From CAZVBV01 sp964509975 (GTDB lineage Bacteria; Patescibacteriota; Gracilibacteria; UBA4473), in contig CAZDZO010000016.1 of the NCBI GenBank assembly GCA_964509975.1, positions 1-24,657 of the forward strand: DNA of 24,657 nucleotides, written 5' to 3'. The position numbers and the translations under genes were made by a program. Shown here in pieces: positions 21,701 through 24,657 of the stretch. Numbering within the stretch: position 1 is the stretch's first letter; each line of letters begins with the position of its first letter. The notes under the pieces were generated by a model, which saw only the letters and a list, made by a program, of their open reading frames with translations, was not told the DNA's origin and searched no databases.

Positions 21701-22092
21701 CAATTCAAACAAGTATGGATTTGGGGATTCATCAGCTTGCGGTGAAAGCATGGGATTATCATGGTAACGTGAATACAAAATCTATTCCGATTACTTACGA
21801 ACGACAACGTCTCCTTCAGATTAGTTATCCGGAGATTAGTAATACTGTGTCGTACAGAAACTCAATCTCTGTCGATGTTACGGTTCCTGATCCAAGAGAA
21901 ATTGAATGGGTTGAACTTTTTGCAGAGCAGAGAGAACAAATTATTTATTCTGAAAAAGTTAAAAATCCAAAACAATATTTGCAATTTCAAATGCTTCGAA
22001 ATATAAAGGGGAAAACAAACCTGAAACTCGTAACGAAATTCAGGGGAAAACGTACAATATATGAGAGTCCCGTAAAAATGATAAACCTCTAA
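18742..22092 (+). CDS. Class A penicillin-binding protein (PBP1A type) with Ig-like tail
   Basis: This is a bifunctional cell-wall synthase of about 1116 aa. A basic cytoplasmic N-terminus is followed by one membrane helix (about 37-57). The glycosyltransferase family 51 domain has SIEDDSFYSHFGFD (catalytic Glu120), GGSTITQQLVKN (151-162), and ELYLNNIPYGNNAHGIEAAAKTFF (195-218). The transpeptidase domain has PGSSFKPF (nucleophile Ser412, Lys415), KSLNIPAV (SxN at 466-468) and KTGTSN (600-605). After about residue 838 come two, probably three, Ig-like beta domains; the repeated core is seen in VKAVEYYLDDQLV and VKVVEFFLDDVSL. These may bind cell-wall or surface polymers. The start is set by ATG 18742 with only a weak purine stretch before it. 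A small membrane protein gene follows after three bases. Confidence 0.95.
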   Translation: MKIQKFNRRRKKTGKIQAIWKRICPHRKAHKWGFKRFFLLFVGLVFFGLFFYGWLFLPSVSNADQLAFAESTIIYDRGALDEEEDPNEHILYVIHGDENREHIPLSEIPQYMIDATISIEDDSFYSHFGFDLGGIIKAVLNHFFNIGSSRGGSTITQQLVKNTFLSREKTITRKFNELLLSIKVEMNYSKDEILELYLNNIPYGNNAHGIEAAAKTFFNKSAKDLTIAEASILASLPVAPTRFSPYGSNKDLLMGYYEYDEDTGEKTYKKGRKDLVLQRMLDLKKISFEEFKTAWAQAKEIEFTQYRTDIKAPHFVFYVRERLEEKYGKEFLKNGGLRIYTTLDHDLQQMAEDIIDLKSPHYEDTYGAKNVALASVNPDNGQILAYVGGKDYFDFENDGQVDVLTSRRQPGSSFKPFVYATAFQEGYFPATVLFDVETDFGGNYQPQNFDGEFSGPVSMRDSLNKSLNIPAVKTAYIADPENVLKVADKLGIIYEGDAEMHGVALGIGVAEVEPLSHIAAFQVFTGDGSYFEPTAILEVQNSDGEVLESFAPERGKKEGLDGEVAALVRHILTDETTRPTTDGFDWNILLQLEGQNNGAKTGTSNRKVENPEFDEKKPVDKEKNPEFITVPGDSWTVGFTPHLVTGVWVGNNRGEPMKSGATGLAVAAPIWKKFMNDAHENLIEKGADSEKLYNEPTPLEVRQVNKYSGKIASPMTPPKLVREEVFASFSIPTDLDDAVKMIEIDKVSGRPATQFTPFYARTRKYALTGLESVRPDMPNWQNPVKEWIETHPKFMTSLGAIMDEEPKKQDRVFGNFTSRFRNPPDDIHNRFTRQNAPEIQIVSPRNKGSLARGQVEISVTVSAKYGVKAVEYYLDDQLVADGIRYPWTGVFKIPTSIDFGTKHTIRAVAIDELFHSSEHEIEVEIAPDIMGPEIIFMGPVGRQKIPIDSEVQVLVDVKDASSGVKVVEFFLDDVSLGFQEKSPYRTTIQTSMDLGIHQLAVKAWDYHGNVNTKSIPITYERQRLLQISYPEISNTVSYRNSISVDVTVPDPREIEWVELFAEQREQIIYSEKVKNPKQYLQFQMLRNIKGKTNLKLVTKFRGKRTIYESPVKMINL

Positions 22093-22095
22093 AAT

Positions 22096-22491
22096 ATGGA
22101 TTTTTTACTACTTGGGTTCGGTGTTATCCTGATGATGGGAGGGCTCTTCCTTCTTTGTAGAGGAAAAAAGAAAAAATTAAATCGAGAAGATTTTAATCTT
22201 TTTTCTCATAAGATTAATAATACTCATACGCTTGATCCAGCGCACGCATTGATTGAATCTCATAAATTATTTGTGGCAGCAATCGGAAAAATCTATCCCG
22301 AAAAAAAGATGACAGCGGCAGAAACGGTTAGTCAGGTTTCAAAGATGTTTAAAAACGAACACGATGTGTGGAAGTTTCATCATTTGCGTAATCGTATCGC
22401 ACATGAAACGGATATGAAAGTGTCCTTTGAGCAATCACACGAGGCACGAAAGGCATTTATTCGAGCGTTGAAGAGTTTGACGCAGAAGTAA
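22096..22491 (+). CDS. Small membrane-anchored protein with R-x4-H motif
   Basis: The 131-aa protein has one N-terminal membrane helix (MDFLLLGFGVILMMGGLFLLC) followed by a basic stretch (RGKKKKLNR) that should stay cytoplasmic. The soluble helical part contains the motif HLRNRIAHE (about 96-104), in which Arg98 and His103 have the R-x4-H spacing seen in HEPN-type domains; HEPN membership is inference. The ALIESHKLF start of the helical domain also fits such all-helical proteins. It starts three bases after the penicillin-binding protein stop codon, so the two are almost certainly co-transcribed and may work together at the membrane. No function is known to me. Confidence 0.75.
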   Translation: MDFLLLGFGVILMMGGLFLLCRGKKKKLNREDFNLFSHKINNTHTLDPAHALIESHKLFVAAIGKIYPEKKMTAAETVSQVSKMFKNEHDVWKFHHLRNRIAHETDMKVSFEQSHEARKAFIRALKSLTQK

Positions 22492-22494
22492 AGA

Positions 22495-22515
22495 TTGAAC
22501 AAAAAATGTGTTCAA
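22495..22515. repeat. TTGAACA inverted repeat, copy 3
   Basis: This is identical to 351-371 and to the ribD-internal copy at 13009-13029. It begins four bases after the stop codon at 22489-22491. The stem is 7 bp with a 7-base loop and there is no T-run. Confidence 0.85.
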
Positions 22516-22553
22516 TGATTTGTTAAGAAAATATTAATAGTCATCTTAACAAC

Positions 22554-22696
22554 CTCAGTCATCCTGGCTTGTCCAGGATCGGATGAGTTATCCTCTTGTG
22601 TCCAGAGTAAAACGAAATAACCGACATTGGTACCGCGCTAACGCTTTTAAATATATTCCAAGTTTTTATCTGATTCCGGGCAAGCCGGAATGACAG
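22554..22696. repeat. REP-like inverted doublet D
   Basis: Left arm 22554-22587 (CAGTCATCCTGG with CCTGG/CCAGG hairpin) and right arm 22670-22696 (ATTCCGG/CCGGAAT, GACAG end) are inverted copies. About 80 bases lie between them. Together with copy 3 of the TTGAACA repeat it fills the gap between the membrane protein gene and tsaB. Confidence 0.75.
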
Positions 22697-22702
22697 GGGG
22701 CG

Positions 22703-23257
22703 CTACACCGCCGGAAATTCATAATCCGCATGGAATTGTTCTTGGGATTCTGATTCTTTGAGAACTTTTAACAAAACCTGTTCACTCCCCTCAAGAGAAT
22801 GATTGAAGGTTTTTGAAATCTTCTCCTGTTTTTCTGCAGGCAAGAGACCGACGAACATAGGTTGATCAAATTTGTCACCTGCTTTGTCAATCGTAATTCT
22901 CACTAATTCATCATTCTCCTGATAAAACACACCATCGGAAAAAGAGTTCAACAGAAAATCTCGTGATTCGAGGAGTTGTTCAATCCACTTGTCAGCTCGT
23001 ACCTGATGCACAGGGATGTTGTGAGCCACGCTCACAGCGTTCAAAACACCACCACCAGCCCGTAAGCTTGAAAATCCTCCGGGACCGGTCACGCCACCAC
23101 AGAAGGTTATTTTTCCTTCGTGATTCTTCAGAAAATCAAACATCTCTTGTCCATCGAGTTTCCGATTCTCCCAGGTTTGTCTCTCGATCAAATTGTTGGC
23201 TTCGTCAAAAAGCGCACAGAAATGAGGATCGACGGCGGTATTGAGGATGAATTTCAC
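22703..23257 (-). CDS. tsaB: tRNA threonylcarbamoyladenosine protein TsaB
   Basis: TsaB is the non-catalytic partner of TsaD in making the t6A modification at position 37 of ANN-decoding tRNAs. The 184-aa protein has the ASKHA-type N-terminal strands (MKFILNTAVDPHFCALFDE) and the diagnostic GVTGPGGFSSLRAGGGVLNAVSVAHNIPVHQV (about 55-86), matching the usual GPGSFTGLRxG motif with some changes. It is shorter than the E. coli protein (about 231 aa), mostly at the C-terminus, which is common for small-genome forms. The start codon is GTG at 23257, nine bases after the preceding gene's stop codon. TsaD, TsaC and TsaE are not in the window. Confidence 0.85.
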   Translation of the reverse strand: MKFILNTAVDPHFCALFDEANNLIERQTWENRKLDGQEMFDFLKNHEGKITFCGGVTGPGGFSSLRAGGGVLNAVSVAHNIPVHQVRADKWIEQLLESRDFLLNSFSDGVFYQENDELVRITIDKAGDKFDQPMFVGLLPAEKQEKISKTFNHSLEGSEQVLLKVLKESESQEQFHADYEFPAV

Positions 23258-23266
23258 GTTAGCACT

Positions 23267-23599
23267 TTACCGAAGACCAAGGAACTTCGCAATTTTTGTC
23301 CGAATTGTTTCTTCTGCAACTTTGAGTTGTTCGAGTTGTTTGCCTTGGGATTGTAATTGTTTATTTAATGCTCGTTGTTCTTGTTGTTCTTTTTCCCATT
23401 TGCTTGCCATCATTTTCATAAAACTACTCCCAATCATGTGCCCAATTCCGAGATATCCAATCATTTTTTCAGTAGTATCAGCATCACCAAAAGGAACAAA
23501 AAGTTCTGGATTTGCTTTTAATGTTGCAATAGCCGTTAAATAGTTTCTCCAAGGATTTTTAGGAGATATTGGTTCATCAACGTTTTCGAAGAGTTCCAT
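23267..23599 (-). CDS. Small protein with C-terminal coiled coil, unknown
   Basis: I do not recognise the 110-aa protein. The N-terminal half (ELFENVDEPISPKNPWRNYL, then GYLGIGHMIGSSFMKMM) contains a short apolar helix. From about residue 66 the sequence is a Gln/Glu/Lys-rich coiled coil (KWEKEQQEQRALNKQLQSQG and onward). It has a strong promoter and precedes tsaB by nine bases, so both are probably one operon. A role in t6A synthesis is not implied by its sequence. Confidence 0.65.
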   Translation of the reverse strand: MELFENVDEPISPKNPWRNYLTAIATLKANPELFVPFGDADTTEKMIGYLGIGHMIGSSFMKMMASKWEKEQQEQRALNKQLQSQGKQLEQLKVAEETIRTKIAKFLGLR

Positions 23600-23620
23600 A
23601 AAGGGAAATTAATCACAAAT

Positions 23621-23649
23621 ATTATCACAATAAAAACAGATAAAGTCAA
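23621..23649 (-). promoter_or_regulatory. Promoter of the coiled-coil/tsaB operon
   Basis: Minus-strand TTGACT (23649-23644), a 17-base spacer and GATAAT (23626-23621) lie 21 bases before ATG 23599. Confidence 0.62.
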
Positions 23650-23683
23650 GTAGCTATGGAGTCATTCATTGGAACTTTTTTAT

Positions 23684-24433
23684 TTACGCTACTAATTTTG
23701 TAAAATATTTATCAAAATAATCTCGCGATTCCTTCAGAATCTCAATCATCTTTTCATCATTTCCTTCTTGTAAATTCTTTGGAGAAATGACGAGTGTGAA
23801 GTCTCCTTTGAAGTGTTTTTGTGCCAGTTTTTTCAAAAAACTTTCAAGTGGTAAAATCCCCACTGGTAGCGGAGAATAAGGAATGTTTCGGTGAACATTC
23901 GACAAATAGACATGATGAAGATTGTCTCCCAAGAACTCGATTGTTCGCATAGATTCTTCTTTGTTGGCCCAGAGAGCAGAAAGGTCGAGACAAACACGCC
24001 CTTTTTCTCGCAAACTAAACATAGAATTTTCTGGACGATCAGGCAAAACCCCAAACATCGCTTTGGTTTGGACATTTCGTCTATTGAGTTGGAGATCATA
24101 TTTTTGACACAATTTCGGCACAATCTCTTCAAGCCATTTTTTATATCCAAAAGAAAAACTCTGCGGTGAACTTAAATTTAAACTGATTCGATTAAATTCT
24201 CGAACCGTTAATTGATAGGCTGCGAAATATTCTCCTTCGCTTTTTTGAGGCATAGAGAATGCACGGATTGGCATAGAAAATCGTTTTTCAAGATCTTTTA
24301 GATACTTTGCGTTTTGGGTGTCAAAATTTCCATTAACCGTAATTTCAACTCCATCAAATCCTGCCTTTTTGGCAAAATCAAAAAATCGTTCAAGTCCGTA
24401 ATGTGGAAAAGATTGAGAAGAGAGAAGTAACAT
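23684..24433 (-). CDS. Xylose-isomerase-like TIM-barrel protein
   Basis: The 249-aa protein follows the AP-endonuclease-2/sugar-phosphate-isomerase barrel pattern: LLLSSQSFPHYGLERFFDFAKKAGFDGVEITVNG at the N-terminus, VCLDLSALWANKEES in the middle and NLHHVYLSNVH (about 171-181). Family members bind divalent metals through Glu, Asp, His and Glu. Here the first Glu and the Asp/His region are present, but the final strand reads FTLVISPKNL, where the usual Glu appears to be replaced. The substrate is unknown; it could be a sugar isomerase-like or a degenerate, non-catalytic member. It has its own promoter and a short leader. Confidence 0.75.
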   Translation of the reverse strand: MLLLSSQSFPHYGLERFFDFAKKAGFDGVEITVNGNFDTQNAKYLKDLEKRFSMPIRAFSMPQKSEGEYFAAYQLTVREFNRISLNLSSPQSFSFGYKKWLEEIVPKLCQKYDLQLNRRNVQTKAMFGVLPDRPENSMFSLREKGRVCLDLSALWANKEESMRTIEFLGDNLHHVYLSNVHRNIPYSPLPVGILPLESFLKKLAQKHFKGDFTLVISPKNLQEGNDEKMIEILKESRDYFDKYFTKLVA

Positions 24434-24459
24434 ATTTGTTTTTGTATTAATTTCGAAGA

Positions 24460-24488
24460 ATTATACCTGAGATTAAGGGAAAACGCAA
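24460..24488 (-). promoter_or_regulatory. Promoter of the TIM-barrel gene
   Basis: Minus-strand TTGCGT (24488-24483), a 17-base spacer and a perfect TATAAT (24465-24460) lie 26 bases before ATG 24433, so this gene should have a leader of roughly 20 bases. Confidence 0.6.
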
Positions 24489-24503
24489 TTTTTTTTGGGA
24501 GTC

Positions 24504-24541
24504 TTTGGGATCCGGATCCGACCTCGGATCCGGATCCCAAA
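24504..24541. repeat. GGATCC palindrome, intergenic copy 3
   Basis: Perfect 17-base inverted arms (TTTGGGATCCGGATCCG and its complement) enclose ACCT. This is the intergenic relative of the two ribD insertions (12911-12941 and 13227-13276). It lies between the divergent promoters of the TIM-barrel gene and the comM-like gene. Confidence 0.9.
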
Positions 24542-24602
24542 TGTGAAGAAATTATAAAATCGGTCGGTTTCTTTTCATTCAACACTCTGCATAATCGGAG
24601 CA

Positions 24603-24657
24603 ATGCTGGCAAAACTCAAGACGCTGTCACTATTCGGACTCTCGGGGGAAGAAGTAG
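24603..24657 (+). CDS. ComM/YifB-type Mg-chelatase-like ATPase, 5' end only
   Basis: Only the first 18 codons are inside the window. MLAKLKTLSLFGLSGEEV matches the start of the YifB/ComM family, whose members begin MLAKVxSxxLxGLxGxxVxVEVD. These proteins are AAA+ ATPases; ComM acts as a branch-migration helicase in natural transformation in some species. The frame is open to the right edge. CATAAT ends seven bases before the ATG, again a near-leaderless arrangement; a GGAG is too close to the ATG to be a normal ribosome-binding site. Confidence 0.8.
   Translation, partial: MLAKLKTLSLFGLSGEEV

Overview
The window looks like a chromosomal segment from a small-genome bacterium of the Patescibacteria/CPR type; a Peregrinibacteria-like lineage is possible, but this is inference. 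The reasons are a threonyl-tRNA synthetase without its TGS domain, several promoters placed directly against start codons, a very cysteine-rich protein of a style I associate with CPR genomes, many unplaced small proteins, and an unusual load of short palindromic repeats. TGA ends several clearly recognisable genes (thrS, ribD, ribE, the antitoxin), so the standard code applies and the UGA=Gly code of Gracilibacteria/SR1 is excluded.

Layout. 1-423: no confident gene; a strong leftward promoter, palindromic repeats and a terminator. 424-708: small unknown gene (-). 965-1972: GAPDH (-), divergent from thrS (2147-3931, +). 4053-6567: plus-strand run of a secreted zinc metalloprotease, a nucleotidyltransferase and an EamA transporter. 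6712-9252: HAD phosphatase and GMP synthase (-). 9537-17007: a continuous minus-strand block read from right to left: NAD(P)H oxidoreductase, LysM/transglycosylase-like protein, riboflavin synthase ribE, ribD, a small unknown protein, YhhQ-type queuosine-precursor transporter, and the cysteine-rich double zinc-ribbon protein. 17131-17205: tRNA-Glu(CTC), followed by a damaged copy of its 3' end and a RelE/Phd toxin-antitoxin pair (-). 18070-18705: ribulose-phosphate epimerase (-), divergent from a large class A penicillin-binding protein with C-terminal Ig-like domains (18742-22092, +) and a small membrane protein with an R-x4-H motif. 22703-24433: TsaB, a small coiled-coil protein and a TIM-barrel protein (-). 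24603 to the right edge: start of a ComM/YifB-type Mg-chelatase-like ATPase (+).

The genes are mainly housekeeping (glycolysis/pentose phosphate, translation and tRNA modification, purine and flavin synthesis, cell wall). The most unusual feature is that several families of short palindromic repeats lie inside genes, in frame: two GGATCC-rich palindromes and a copy of a TTGAACA inverted repeat in ribD, an anomalous hairpin-rich segment in ribE, a double palindrome in the nucleotidyltransferase, and a repeat arm that supplies the stop codon of the HAD gene. Members of most of these families also occur between genes. No transposase is visible in the window. A second pattern is that several first genes have a -10 box 6-9 bases before ATG, which predicts leaderless mRNAs, whereas ribD, inside an operon, has a Shine-Dalgarno-like AGGA.
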